From assembly GCA_024919175.1 (NCBI GenBank), contig CP103804.1, positions 1,922,001 to 1,986,000 of the forward strand: a stretch of DNA of 64,000 bases, read 5' to 3'. Source of the stretch: Clostridioides difficile. Its GTDB lineage: Bacteria > Bacillota > Clostridia > Peptostreptococcales > Peptostreptococcaceae. A program made the position numbers and the translations under genes. Under the pieces are notes generated by a model, which was given only the letters and a program-made list of their open reading frames with translations, was not told the DNA's origin and did not search any database. Below, piece after piece: positions 7,401 through 16,609 of this stretch (the first letter of the stretch is position 1; each line of letters starts with the position of its first letter).

Positions 7401-7474
7401 AAAAATAGTATGGAAAATTACTAAATTTATGAGATAATGAAAGTCGGAGGTGGGTTACAATATATAATAAATAT

Positions 7475-9316
7475 TTGGAAGATATAGATAGTATAATTCT
7501 AGACTCAATGTTTAAACTGACCTTGAATGAAAAACTATTAAATAATAATGACTTTTTTGAAAAAAGAATTGATGAAATTAACAATTCAATTAATTACTAC
7601 AAAACTGAACAAAGTAGTTTGATGTTATTAAAATTAAATTTTTTGTTAGCTTTACTGTATGGCATTCAAGGATTTAGTGAAAAAATGAAAAAGTATATTT
7701 TGATTTCATGTAAATATATTGAACAATACTTACCTATAGATTATGTGTTTTTAGCACGATTTTATTCACAAATAGCTATTTTAAGTTTAAAGAATGAAGA
7801 TGTAAATAGAGCAAATCTATATATAGATAAATTTAATCTTATTTGTAAGGATAGCAATTTTTTAGTGGAAGAAATTATTTTTGAATCGCAATTGATTTAT
7901 ATTAAAGCAAGTAAATATATTGATTCTTCTATAATAATTAAGGAAATAGAAGATTTATATGTAAAAGTAAAAGAAACTAATGATTTTAATTGTAAAAAAA
8001 TATATTTTTTTATAATTGGAAAGATATATTTTTTATTTTTAGATGATGCATTAATTGCTAAAATGAATTTCTTAAAAGCAAGAAAATATGCAGAGTTATC
8101 AAAAGATATAGAAGTATGCTCACTATGCGATATAAAGCTAGGGGAATGTGAGTGTTCATTTGAAAACTACGAAGGTGCAAGAGAATACTTTAATGAAGTA
8201 ATAAAGAATAAGAAGTATACAAATGTAAATATGATTCAAAAATATAGAGCGTCAAATAATATAACTAAAATATTAATAAAAACTAAAGACTACTCAGGTG
8301 CTATAAATAATTTAGCAAAGTCTGAAGTATATTTAGAAAAATTTAAGAATCAAGATTTAAAAGAAGTAGAAAAATTAGACTTATGTATAAATCTAGCTAT
8401 ATATTATGCAGAAAGTAATGAAAAATCATTTGAGCAATCAACTTGTTATTTAAATCGGGCTAAAAATTTATTAAATAACATAAATAGTGCAGAGGAGTAT
8501 ATAATATATGATTTAGAAGTAACTTATCATCAGGTTAATATATATTATATATTTGAAAATTATGAAAAGGCTTTAATTACAAGTAAAAAACTTCTTAAAA
8601 AGGCTAAAGAGGCTAAAAATTATAATTATGTAAAAGAAGCATATAAAACTATACACATGTGTTTTGAGAAGCTACAAGATTATGAAATGAGTATGAAATA
8701 CTTTAAAATGTACTATGAGTTAAAACAAATGTATATGAAAGCTAGAAATAGAAATTATATAGACTCTTTAAATTATAGACATGAACATATCGAAAAAGAA
8801 ATAAATAATATGAAGAAAATAAAACTCGATTTAGATAAGAAAAAATATATTGACCCTTTGACAAATGCTTATAATAGGGCATATTTAAATAGTTTCTTAG
8901 AAAAACAAGAGGTTAGTGAATACAGTACTGCATTTATGATAGATGTAGACTATTTTAAGGAATACAATGACACTCATGGTCATTATAATGGAGATGTTGC
9001 TCTTAAAAATATAACTATGACAATAAAGCGATATTTAAAAGAGGACATGTCTGTTATAAGGTATGGGGGAGAAGAATTTTTAATATTGTCTATATGTAAA
9101 GATTACAGAAAAAGCAAGGTATTTGGAAAAAAGTTATGTAAGGTTGTAAAAAAATTCTTAAATGATGATTTGACAATTAGTATTGGTATTGATACATGTA
9201 AAAATAGTAGTATAGATATAAGTGAAATAATTGAAAATGCGGATAAAGCCTTATATAAAGCAAAACAAACTGGAAGAAATAGATGTTTGCATTATTATGA
9301 TTTTAAGAATTTTTAA
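7475..9316 (+). CDS. TPR-like helical repeat protein with C-terminal GGDEF domain (putative diguanylate cyclase)
   Basis: This is a protein of about 613 residues. Residues 1-430 are all-helical with TPR-like pairs, for example YEGAREYFNEVIKN and YEKALITSKKLLKKAKEA. A short coiled linker leads into a GGDEF domain at about residues 455-610: DPLTNAYNRAYL, MIDVDYFKEYNDTHGH, and the active-site RYGGEEF, then the C-terminal ADKALYKAKQTGRN. All key catalytic residues are present, so it should make c-di-GMP from GTP in the cytoplasm. The inhibitory RxxD site five residues before GGEEF is absent. The start is uncertain: TTG at 7475 lies 22 bases after GGAGGTG, whereas an in-frame ATA at 7460 is at the ideal distance. 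It is first in a run with a similar second gene and a sigma-54 activator. Confidence 0.85.
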   Translation: MEDIDSIILDSMFKLTLNEKLLNNNDFFEKRIDEINNSINYYKTEQSSLMLLKLNFLLALLYGIQGFSEKMKKYILISCKYIEQYLPIDYVFLARFYSQIAILSLKNEDVNRANLYIDKFNLICKDSNFLVEEIIFESQLIYIKASKYIDSSIIIKEIEDLYVKVKETNDFNCKKIYFFIIGKIYFLFLDDALIAKMNFLKARKYAELSKDIEVCSLCDIKLGECECSFENYEGAREYFNEVIKNKKYTNVNMIQKYRASNNITKILIKTKDYSGAINNLAKSEVYLEKFKNQDLKEVEKLDLCINLAIYYAESNEKSFEQSTCYLNRAKNLLNNINSAEEYIIYDLEVTYHQVNIYYIFENYEKALITSKKLLKKAKEAKNYNYVKEAYKTIHMCFEKLQDYEMSMKYFKMYYELKQMYMKARNRNYIDSLNYRHEHIEKEINNMKKIKLDLDKKKYIDPLTNAYNRAYLNSFLEKQEVSEYSTAFMIDVDYFKEYNDTHGHYNGDVALKNITMTIKRYLKEDMSVIRYGGEEFLILSICKDYRKSKVFGKKLCKVVKKFLNDDLTISIGIDTCKNSSIDISEIIENADKALYKAKQTGRNRCLHYYDFKNF

Positions 9317-9342
9317 CTGTTGAAATAGGATTGGTGATTTAC

Positions 9343-11226
9343 TTGAAAGGGAGTTTAATAGAAGATTTAAAGAGAAATATAAAAAAGATAGAATATGATA
9401 TGTTGACTAAGTTCTATCTAAATTTAACCGATTTAAACTACATCTTGGACTATCACAAAGACCTTTTAAATACAAAAATAGATGCTAAAGATAAAATCTA
9501 TATTTTATATTTAATTAGTCTAATAAACTATGTAAAAAAAGATAGAGAAGCATCGTATAATTATTTGATAGAGTCACTAAAAGATATTAAACAGTTATCA
9601 TTAAAAGATGATGCAGATATAATATCTAAGATTTATATTTATCTTACTCTATCTGCTATTTCTATAAAAAAATATGATAAAGCAAATCATTTTTATTCTT
9701 TAGCCAAAAAAATTATAAAACAACAACGTTTGAATGAATTATTGGTTTTATTCAATATGAGTTTATGTGTAGAAATAAGTGCATTATATAAAACTAAATC
9801 TGATGTAGTACTATTAGTAGAAGAAGTATCTTTTTTTAAAAAATTAAAAAATAAAGTTCTTGTAAGTAGAGCAAATTATATATTTGGTAGAGTGTATCTA
9901 TACTTATTTAACAACTTTATAAAAAGTATGGAGTATTTGATTGAATGTCTAAGACTAGCTCAGGAAAATAATCTATATTCTATAGAAGCCTTTTGCAAAT
10001 GTATAATAAGTTTGTGTTATTTAGAAAGTGGAAATAACAGAGAAGCTATAAAGTATATAAAAAATGCACTAGATGTTGCACATAATAATAATTCAGTATA
10101 TTCAACTGAAAGAGTAGCAATAAAAATAGACCTTATATGGGCGTATTTAAGAGAAGATATGAATAAAGAAGCAGAAGTTGTTTTAGAAAAAACTATAGAA
10201 CTGATGGATGTTGTTGAAGGTGTATATAAAGATTATTTGTATTCATTCATATTTTTATATTCAGCTGAAATTGAGTTAAAGAAAGATACTTGTAACTTTG
10301 AAAGAGTAAATGCATATTTGATTCTATCAAAAAATATATATAAAAGTTTTGGTGATGTTTTTATATATAATTCTAAATTAGATTATATTTATAAGTTATA
10401 TGGAGATTTATATATAAAGTTTAACAATGTAGATGAAGGAATAAGCTATTATTTGAAAGGTTTAAACTTAGTTAAAAAAAGTTCATTAAATCCTAAAAAA
10501 GTGTCAATATTTTATGGTCTAATAGCAAAAGGATATGAATTGAAAAAAGATTTCAAACTAGCAATTGAATATTATAAAAGTATGGATTGGTATTCAGATA
10601 AGTGGGAAAAAAACAATTCTTATAAAACATCACAAGGTATCCATAAACAATATGAGTTAAGACAAAAACAAGAAAGTTTAAGATTACTTGCAGATGATAA
10701 TAAGAAATTGGAAAATGATATTTTAACTGATGGACTAACTCAACTATATAATAGAAGATACTTAGAACAACAATTGAATTTATTCAATGAAGACAGAGAT
10801 AAAAATATGATGGCAATATTGATTGATATAGATTATTTTAAAAGCTATAACGATAACTATGGTCATCCAGCAGGAGATAAAGTTATAATTAAAGTAACTG
10901 ACATTATAAAAAATGTATTTATAGATATTACTGAACACATAATTAGATATGGAGGAGAGGAAATTTTAATATTAGTAGATTCTATAAAATCAATAAATGT
11001 TGAAGAGATTGATAAGATAGAAATATATATTAAAAGAGTTTTTAAACTTCTTGAATTTGAAGGAATTGAACATATATACTCTAAAGTAGAAAACTATGTG
11101 ACTATAAGTGCTGGAGTAAGTATAAAAAGATGTTGTAGTAGAAAAGATGTCGAGATATTAATTGAAGATGCAGACAAAAACCTATATAAATCCAAAAAAG
11201 CAGGTAGAAATCAGTATATACTATAA
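9343..11226 (+). CDS. Second TPR-like/GGDEF protein, with a GGEEI active-site variant
   Basis: This 627-residue protein has the same layout as its upstream neighbour: helical TPR-like repeats over about residues 1-440 (FKLAIEYYKSMDWYSDKW near the end), a coiled linker, then a GGDEF domain from about residue 462: DGLTQLYNRRYL, LIDIDYFKSYNDNYGHPAGD, RYGGEEI, and ADKNLYKSKKAGRN. The metal- and GTP-binding residues are kept, but the final phenylalanine of the motif is isoleucine, which may change activity. No RxxD inhibitory site is visible. The start at TTG 9343 was chosen because GGATTGGTG lies 6 bases upstream; the frame is open from 9331. It begins 27 bases after the previous stop, so the two are probably co-transcribed tandem duplicates. 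Confidence 0.85.
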   Translation: MKGSLIEDLKRNIKKIEYDMLTKFYLNLTDLNYILDYHKDLLNTKIDAKDKIYILYLISLINYVKKDREASYNYLIESLKDIKQLSLKDDADIISKIYIYLTLSAISIKKYDKANHFYSLAKKIIKQQRLNELLVLFNMSLCVEISALYKTKSDVVLLVEEVSFFKKLKNKVLVSRANYIFGRVYLYLFNNFIKSMEYLIECLRLAQENNLYSIEAFCKCIISLCYLESGNNREAIKYIKNALDVAHNNNSVYSTERVAIKIDLIWAYLREDMNKEAEVVLEKTIELMDVVEGVYKDYLYSFIFLYSAEIELKKDTCNFERVNAYLILSKNIYKSFGDVFIYNSKLDYIYKLYGDLYIKFNNVDEGISYYLKGLNLVKKSSLNPKKVSIFYGLIAKGYELKKDFKLAIEYYKSMDWYSDKWEKNNSYKTSQGIHKQYELRQKQESLRLLADDNKKLENDILTDGLTQLYNRRYLEQQLNLFNEDRDKNMMAILIDIDYFKSYNDNYGHPAGDKVIIKVTDIIKNVFIDITEHIIRYGGEEILILVDSIKSINVEEIDKIEIYIKRVFKLLEFEGIEHIYSKVENYVTISAGVSIKRCCSRKDVEILIEDADKNLYKSKKAGRNQYIL

Positions 11227-11247
11227 TTTAAAATTGAGGTGATTTTA

Positions 11248-13239
11248 TTGCAAAAGAAGATAGGAATTATAGCCTCTGATATTGAATTAAAAGAAAGAAT
11301 AGAAGAATTATATAGAGAAGATGTAGAAAATGGAACTATAATAATCGACATACTTAATCTTGATTTGATGGAAAATCAGGGACGTATACTTGTTGAGAAA
11401 GGTGCTCAAGCTATAATCGGTAGGGGTGGAGGTTATAGTTTAGTAATAGACACAGTAAGTGTACCTGTAATACCCATGAATATGAAATCAACTGACCTTC
11501 TAAGAGCAATAGAAATGGCAAAGCGATATTCTAAAAAAGTAGTACTAATACTTGGAGATAATGAAGTTTCTTTTGATTATGTTGGTTGGAGAAATGTCAT
11601 AAGTACTGAAATAACTGAAGAATGGTTTGAATCCAAATACGAAATAAGAAGTAAGGTTGTAAAGTATATAGACCAGAAAGATGAAGTTGTAATAGTTGGT
11701 GGAGGTTTGGCATGCTCTTTTGCAAGACAATATGGTATTGATAGTGTATTTGCAACTGCCAGTGACGAATCTATAAGAGAAGCTGTTGAGTATTGTAAGA
11801 AATTATTAGATACATTAGGCGAAGAAAAATTTAACAATGAAGTATTGAGAAATATATTAGATGGTATAAAAGATGGAGTAATTGCTATAGATAGTAATGG
11901 AAGTATAATTTTATACAATGAAAGTGCAAAAAACATGCTTAAAGTAGAAAGAAAATGTGCACTTAATAAATATATTCTAGATGTATTTCCAAAAATGGGA
12001 TGGCTATTAGATTGTCTACATGAAAAAGATGATGCAGAAGATAGAAAGATAAGAAATATAAACAACTTGATTGTTAATACTAGAACAACATTAATAAAGG
12101 TAGATGATAGCACTTATGGAGTTTTAGGAATAATACAAGATATAACTAAACTGCAAAACTTAGAAAGAAAAATAAGGTTTGATTTAAATCAAAAAGGTCT
12201 ATATGCCAGATATACTTTTGATGATTTTTTATTTAAAGATAAATTAACTAAGGAATTTATTGAAGAAGCTAAAAAAATCGGGAAAAGTGATTATACAACG
12301 CTACTTTATGGAGAAAGTGGGTCTGGTAAAGAAATTATAGCTCATAGTATACATAACATAAGCAAAAGAAAAGATAGGCCTTTTGTGGCTATAAACTGTG
12401 CTACTATAGCAGAAAACTTACTTGAAAGTGAGCTTTTTGGATATGAAGAAGGTGCATTTACAGGTGCTAGAAAAGGTGGAAAAAGAGGGTTATTTGAACT
12501 CGCTCATGGAGGAACTCTTTTTCTTGATGAAATAAACAGTCTCTCATTTAATATTCAGACAAAATTATTAAGAGTAATAGAGGAACGACAAATAATGAGA
12601 ATTGGTTCTGACTATATAATACCTTTGGATATTAGAATTATAGCAGCTACCAATGAATCTTTGACAGAAAAAATAGTTATGGGTACATTTAGAGCTGACT
12701 TATTTTATAGATTAAGTAGTTTAGAGATAAACATCCCTCCTTTAAGAGATAGAAGAGAAGATATAATACCACTATTTAATAATTTTGTAAATGAAGTGTT
12801 AAAGGATGACGGTTTAAATGGAATAAACAGTATAGATGAAAATTTTGCTTTAACTAAAGATGAGATAAATGCGCTGTATAATTATAGTTGGCCTGGAAAT
12901 GTGAGAGAGCTAAAAACAATAGCTCAAAAGTATGTTGTGACAGGAAAAATTAAATTAAGAAAAGAGCAAAACTTTAAGGCTAAAGAAGCAGTATCTAGTC
13001 CTAGTATAGAAGAATTTAATGTTGAAACAACAGCAAGTATGGAAACTACAGATGAAGTTATAGATATAGGTAAGATAAATGATGGTAAGGTAAGTATAGA
13101 TATAAAAGAAGTAAATAAATATGTTGAAGAAAAAATAATAAGCATGCTTTTTGCTCAGGGGCTTTCCAAAAATGAAGTTGCACAAATTCTTGGAATAAGT
13201 AGAACATCTCTATGGAAAAAATATAATAAAAATATTTAG
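11248..13239 (+). CDS. PrpR-type sigma-54-dependent activator
   Basis: This 663-residue enhancer-binding protein has domains in order: PrpR N-terminal sensor (about 1-190; KIGIIASDIELKERIEELY, GAQAIIGRGGG), PAS domain (about 200-300; ILDGIKDGVIAIDSNGSIIL), AAA+ sigma-54 interaction domain (about 320-560; Walker A GESGSGKE, GAFTGA loop, GGTLFLDEI), and a Fis-type helix-turn-helix at the end (LSKNEVAQILGISRTSLWKK). The intact GAFTGA loop means it should contact sigma-54 (SigL). TTG at 11248 was chosen because GAGGTGA lies 6 bases upstream. The -24/-12 promoter 200 bases downstream makes the aminotransferase-ior-buk operon its likely target. The ligand of the sensor domain is probably a small acid or 2-oxo acid, by inference. 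Confidence 0.92.
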   Translation: MQKKIGIIASDIELKERIEELYREDVENGTIIIDILNLDLMENQGRILVEKGAQAIIGRGGGYSLVIDTVSVPVIPMNMKSTDLLRAIEMAKRYSKKVVLILGDNEVSFDYVGWRNVISTEITEEWFESKYEIRSKVVKYIDQKDEVVIVGGGLACSFARQYGIDSVFATASDESIREAVEYCKKLLDTLGEEKFNNEVLRNILDGIKDGVIAIDSNGSIILYNESAKNMLKVERKCALNKYILDVFPKMGWLLDCLHEKDDAEDRKIRNINNLIVNTRTTLIKVDDSTYGVLGIIQDITKLQNLERKIRFDLNQKGLYARYTFDDFLFKDKLTKEFIEEAKKIGKSDYTTLLYGESGSGKEIIAHSIHNISKRKDRPFVAINCATIAENLLESELFGYEEGAFTGARKGGKRGLFELAHGGTLFLDEINSLSFNIQTKLLRVIEERQIMRIGSDYIIPLDIRIIAATNESLTEKIVMGTFRADLFYRLSSLEINIPPLRDRREDIIPLFNNFVNEVLKDDGLNGINSIDENFALTKDEINALYNYSWPGNVRELKTIAQKYVVTGKIKLRKEQNFKAKEAVSSPSIEEFNVETTASMETTDEVIDIGKINDGKVSIDIKEVNKYVEEKIISMLFAQGLSKNEVAQILGISRTSLWKKYNKNI

Positions 13240-13268
13240 ACATAATTACATAGATATTATTTTGAAGT

Positions 13269-13319
13269 AATGTTAATTTTTTAAAACGAATGTTAAGAAA
13301 AATTAACATTATTTTTTTG
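13269..13319 (+). terminator. Terminator of the sigma-54 activator, with repeated AATGTTAA boxes
   Basis: AATGTTAA (13289-13296) pairs with TTAACATT (13303-13310) around GAAAAA and is followed by seven T residues. A third AATGTTAA lies at 13269-13276. The boxes are 130-175 bases upstream of the -24 element of the next operon, which is also the usual distance for enhancer sites, so the element may do both jobs. Confidence 0.65.
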
Positions 13320-13442
13320 TAGAATTTTATTTTTTTAGACAAGCACATAGATTTGTAAGAAAAATAACTTAAATACTTAATTTTAGTAGTGAAAAAAATC
13401 AGAATTCTAAACAAAAGTAGTTTTACATAAAGTTAAATTTGT

Positions 13443-13458
13443 TGGCATGCTAATTGCT
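13443..13458 (+). promoter_or_regulatory. Sigma-54 (SigL) -24/-12 promoter of the aminotransferase-ior-buk operon
   Basis: TGGCATGCTAATTGCT matches the consensus TGGCAY.N5.TTGC, with GG and GC exactly 10 bases apart. It lies 43 bases before the aminotransferase ATG and downstream of a gene for a GAFTGA-containing activator. Confidence 0.9.
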
Positions 13459-13500
13459 TAATATAAATGTGAGAGTAAATACAATTTTAGGGGTGATGGT

Positions 13501-14760
13501 ATGAGTCAAAGTATGGTTGGTAAGCATGCAATGTGGCCAAAAGAAAATGATGTTATATTTAGCTTATCTGGAAGAGCTCAAGCAGCAGAAAAAGCTTTAG
13601 GTATGGATAATGTAATAAATGCAACAATAGGCGCTCTAATGGATGACTCAGGAAAATTAATAACAATGAAAACTGTATATGATGAATATAAAGCATTAGA
13701 TAACTGTGACATAGGTGCATATGCAGCTCTTGAAGGTCAACCAGACTACTTAGAAGCAGTTAAAAAGGTATTTTTCAGAGATTACTTACCAGAAGGACAT
13801 ATAAGAGTATTAGCTTCACCAGGAGGAAGTGGTGCAATAAAACTAGCTGTATGGAATTATACAAATGAAGGTGATGAAGTTTTAACATCTGATTGGTTTT
13901 GGAGCCCATATGTTAGTATAGCTGAAGAAGCTAATAGAAAAGTAGTAAACTACCAATTGTTTGATGATAATAGAAAGTTTAATTTTGATTCATTCAAGGA
14001 AAATTTTGTAAATATAGCAGAAAAACAAGGAAGAGTTTTTACAATTATAAATACACCAGCTCACAATCCAACAGGATATAGTGTTGCAGATGATGAGTGG
14101 GATAAAATATTAGACTTATCAAAAGAAGTTGCAAAAGATAAAGACAAAAAGATAATATTTTTCGTAGATTCAGCATATATTGACTTTGCAGGCGATGATG
14201 ATGTATGTAGAAAATTCTTTAAGAAATTTTCTAACCTGCCTGAAAACGTTCTCGTGTTAGTTGGTTTCAGTATGTCAAAAGGATTTACAGCCTATGGAAT
14301 GAGAATGGGAGCTATAATTTGTATATCTTCAAATGAAGATGTAGCTGAAGAGTTCCATTATTCATGTGTTCATTCATGTAGAGCAAACTGGTCAAATTGT
14401 AATAGAAGTGCTATGGCAGTCTTATCTAATATTGTAAATGACCCTGAAAAATTCAAAGAATATGAGGATGAAAAAGAAGTATACAAAAAAATGCTGACTA
14501 GAAGAGCAGATGTATTTGTAAAAGAAGCTGAAAGAGTAGGATTAGAAATTCTTCCATATATAGCAGGTTTCTTTGTAAGTATACCATGTGATAATCCAAG
14601 AGAAGTATGTGAAGAGTTAACTAAACACAATGTGTTTGCAATTCCATTGAAAATGGGATTAAGATTTGCAGTTTGTGCAGTTTCAGAAGAAAAATGTAAG
14701 AAAGCACCAAGTATTATAAAAGAAGCACTTGAAAGTTTAGAAGTAAAAATAAATAATTAA
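13501..14760 (+). CDS. PLP-dependent class I/II aminotransferase
   Basis: This 419-residue fold-type I aminotransferase is of the aspartate/aromatic aminotransferase superfamily. Family marks include ASPGGSGAIKLAVWNYT (cofactor phosphate region), NTPAHNPTG, FFVDSAYIDFAG, and the Schiff-base lysine in SMSKGFTAYGMRMG. It moves an amino group from an amino acid to 2-oxoglutarate or a similar acceptor. As the first gene behind a sigma-54 promoter and just upstream of iorAB, it most likely makes the 2-oxo acids (aromatic or branched-chain) that IorAB oxidises. GGGGTGATGGT precedes the ATG. Substrate range is inferred from context only. Confidence 0.9.
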   Translation: MSQSMVGKHAMWPKENDVIFSLSGRAQAAEKALGMDNVINATIGALMDDSGKLITMKTVYDEYKALDNCDIGAYAALEGQPDYLEAVKKVFFRDYLPEGHIRVLASPGGSGAIKLAVWNYTNEGDEVLTSDWFWSPYVSIAEEANRKVVNYQLFDDNRKFNFDSFKENFVNIAEKQGRVFTIINTPAHNPTGYSVADDEWDKILDLSKEVAKDKDKKIIFFVDSAYIDFAGDDDVCRKFFKKFSNLPENVLVLVGFSMSKGFTAYGMRMGAIICISSNEDVAEEFHYSCVHSCRANWSNCNRSAMAVLSNIVNDPEKFKEYEDEKEVYKKMLTRRADVFVKEAERVGLEILPYIAGFFVSIPCDNPREVCEELTKHNVFAIPLKMGLRFAVCAVSEEKCKKAPSIIKEALESLEVKINN

Positions 14761-14820
14761 TTTCATTGAACAAATTGGGTGGACTATGAATTTAATAATT
14801 GTAGATGGAGGGAATTTTAT

Positions 14821-16608
14821 ATGAAACAATTGATGACAGGTAATGAGGCAATTGCACGTGGAGCCTATGAGGCTGGTGTTAAATATGCATCTGCATATCC
14901 AGGTACTCCAAGTACAGAAATACTAGAAAATTTAGCAACATATAAAGATGCAATAGTTGCAGAATGGGCTCCAAACGAAAAGGTAGCACTTGAGGCTGCT
15001 ATAGGGGGGTCAATTGCAGGAGCAAGGACTATGGCTTCTATGAAACATGTTGGTGTAAATGTTGCGGCGGATCCAATATTTACTTATGCATATACAGGCG
15101 TAAATGGTGGTATGGTACTTATTACTGCAGATGAACCGGGAATGCATTCATCTCAAAATGAACAAGATAATAGAATGTATGCAAAATTTGCAAAGATACC
15201 TTTATTTGAACCATCAACTAGCCAAGAAGCTAAAGATATGATAAAAGAAGCTTTTGAAGTAAGTGAAAAATATGATACACCAGTTTTATATAGAGTTACA
15301 ACAAGACTCTGTCACTCAAAAGGTTTAGTAGAGTGTTATGATAGAGAAGAAGTTGAAATTAAAGAGTATGTGAAAAATGCTAAAAAAATGGTTACTGTTC
15401 CAGCAAATGCTCAAATAAGAAGAGGCGTTGTTGAAGAGAGAATGGAAATTCTTAAAAAATTCTCAAATGAAACTGACTTAAACTACTATGAAATAAATGA
15501 TACAAAAATAGGTGTTATAGCTTCAGGTATGTGTTGTAATTTTGCTAAAGAAGTATTTGAAAAAAATGCATCATATATGAAGTTAGGATTTACAAATCCA
15601 TTACCTTATGAAAAAATAAAAGAATTTGCAGACAAAGTAGATAAAATATATGTAATAGAAGAAAATGATCCATTTATAGAAGAACAAATAAAAGCATATG
15701 GAATAGATTGTATTGGAAAAGAGGTAATACCTCCATATGGAGAAATGACACCAGATGTTTTAAGAAAAGCTATATTTGGGAAAACAAATGATACTATAGA
15801 ATATAAAGCTGAATTAGTAACACCAAGACCACCAAGTTTCTGTGCAGGATGTCCACATAGAGGATTCTTCTATGAACTTGGAAAGAGAAAAAATTTAATA
15901 GTTGGTGGAGATATAGGATGTTATACTCTTGGATTTGCTCCTCCATATAATGGAATAGATTATGTTGTTTGTATGGGTTCTGCTTTTGGAACTGCACATG
16001 GTGCTCAAAAAGTTCTTAATATGAAAGAAGGAAATGAAAAGAGATTAGTAGGTGTACTTGGAGATTCAACTTTCTTCCATACAGGAATAAATGGTCTTTT
16101 AGATGTAGTTTACAATAGAGGTAACTCTATATCAGTAATACTAGACAATAGAATAACAGGAATGACAGGACATCAAGAAAATCCAGGCTCAGGATATACT
16201 TTACAAGGTGATAAAACTAAAGATGTTGACATAGAAGGATTAGTTAAAGCTTGTGGAATAGAACATGTAAGAGTTATAGACCCTAACAATCTAAAAGAAG
16301 TAAATGAAGCATTGGATTGGGCTTTGGCTATAGAAGATGAACCATCTGTAATAATCACAAGATGGCCATGTGTACTTAAAAAATTCTCTAAAGAAGATAT
16401 AGAAGAGTTTAATAATCCATTTAAAACTAAGTGTAAGGTTGACCATGATAAGTGTATAGGATGTAAATTATGCTTAAAAACTGGATGTCCAGCACTATCA
16501 TTTGATAAAGAAAATAAATTATCAAATATAGATAGAAATCAGTGTGTAGGATGTGGAGTATGTTCACAAGTTTGTCCAAAACAAGCAATAGTTAAGGAGG
16601 AAAAATAA
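14821..16608 (+). CDS. iorA: Indolepyruvate:ferredoxin oxidoreductase, alpha subunit
   Basis: This 595-residue, thiamine-diphosphate-dependent subunit oxidises aryl-pyruvates to acyl-CoA with ferredoxin as electron acceptor. Residues: N-terminal pyrimidine-binding domain (MTGNEAIARGAYEAGVKYAS, YPGTPSTEILE), the ThDP pyrophosphate domain (CAGCPHRG, GDIGCYTLG, GVLGDSTFFHTG) and two C-terminal [4Fe-4S] motifs, CIGCKLC...GCP and CVGCGVC...CP. The ATG at 14821 follows GGAGGG; the open frame to 14779 has no ribosome site. It is followed one base later by iorB. In Stickland metabolism this is the oxidative branch for aromatic amino acids. Confidence 0.95.
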   Translation: MKQLMTGNEAIARGAYEAGVKYASAYPGTPSTEILENLATYKDAIVAEWAPNEKVALEAAIGGSIAGARTMASMKHVGVNVAADPIFTYAYTGVNGGMVLITADEPGMHSSQNEQDNRMYAKFAKIPLFEPSTSQEAKDMIKEAFEVSEKYDTPVLYRVTTRLCHSKGLVECYDREEVEIKEYVKNAKKMVTVPANAQIRRGVVEERMEILKKFSNETDLNYYEINDTKIGVIASGMCCNFAKEVFEKNASYMKLGFTNPLPYEKIKEFADKVDKIYVIEENDPFIEEQIKAYGIDCIGKEVIPPYGEMTPDVLRKAIFGKTNDTIEYKAELVTPRPPSFCAGCPHRGFFYELGKRKNLIVGGDIGCYTLGFAPPYNGIDYVVCMGSAFGTAHGAQKVLNMKEGNEKRLVGVLGDSTFFHTGINGLLDVVYNRGNSISVILDNRITGMTGHQENPGSGYTLQGDKTKDVDIEGLVKACGIEHVRVIDPNNLKEVNEALDWALAIEDEPSVIITRWPCVLKKFSKEDIEEFNNPFKTKCKVDHDKCIGCKLCLKTGCPALSFDKENKLSNIDRNQCVGCGVCSQVCPKQAIVKEEK

Positions 16609-16609
16609 T

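Noticed and set aside
12955..13414. Overlapping minus-strand frames of 60-120 codons at the end of the sigma-54 activator gene
   Set aside because: They are shadows of the plus-strand gene and its AT-rich flank, with no ribosome sites and no sensible protein features.
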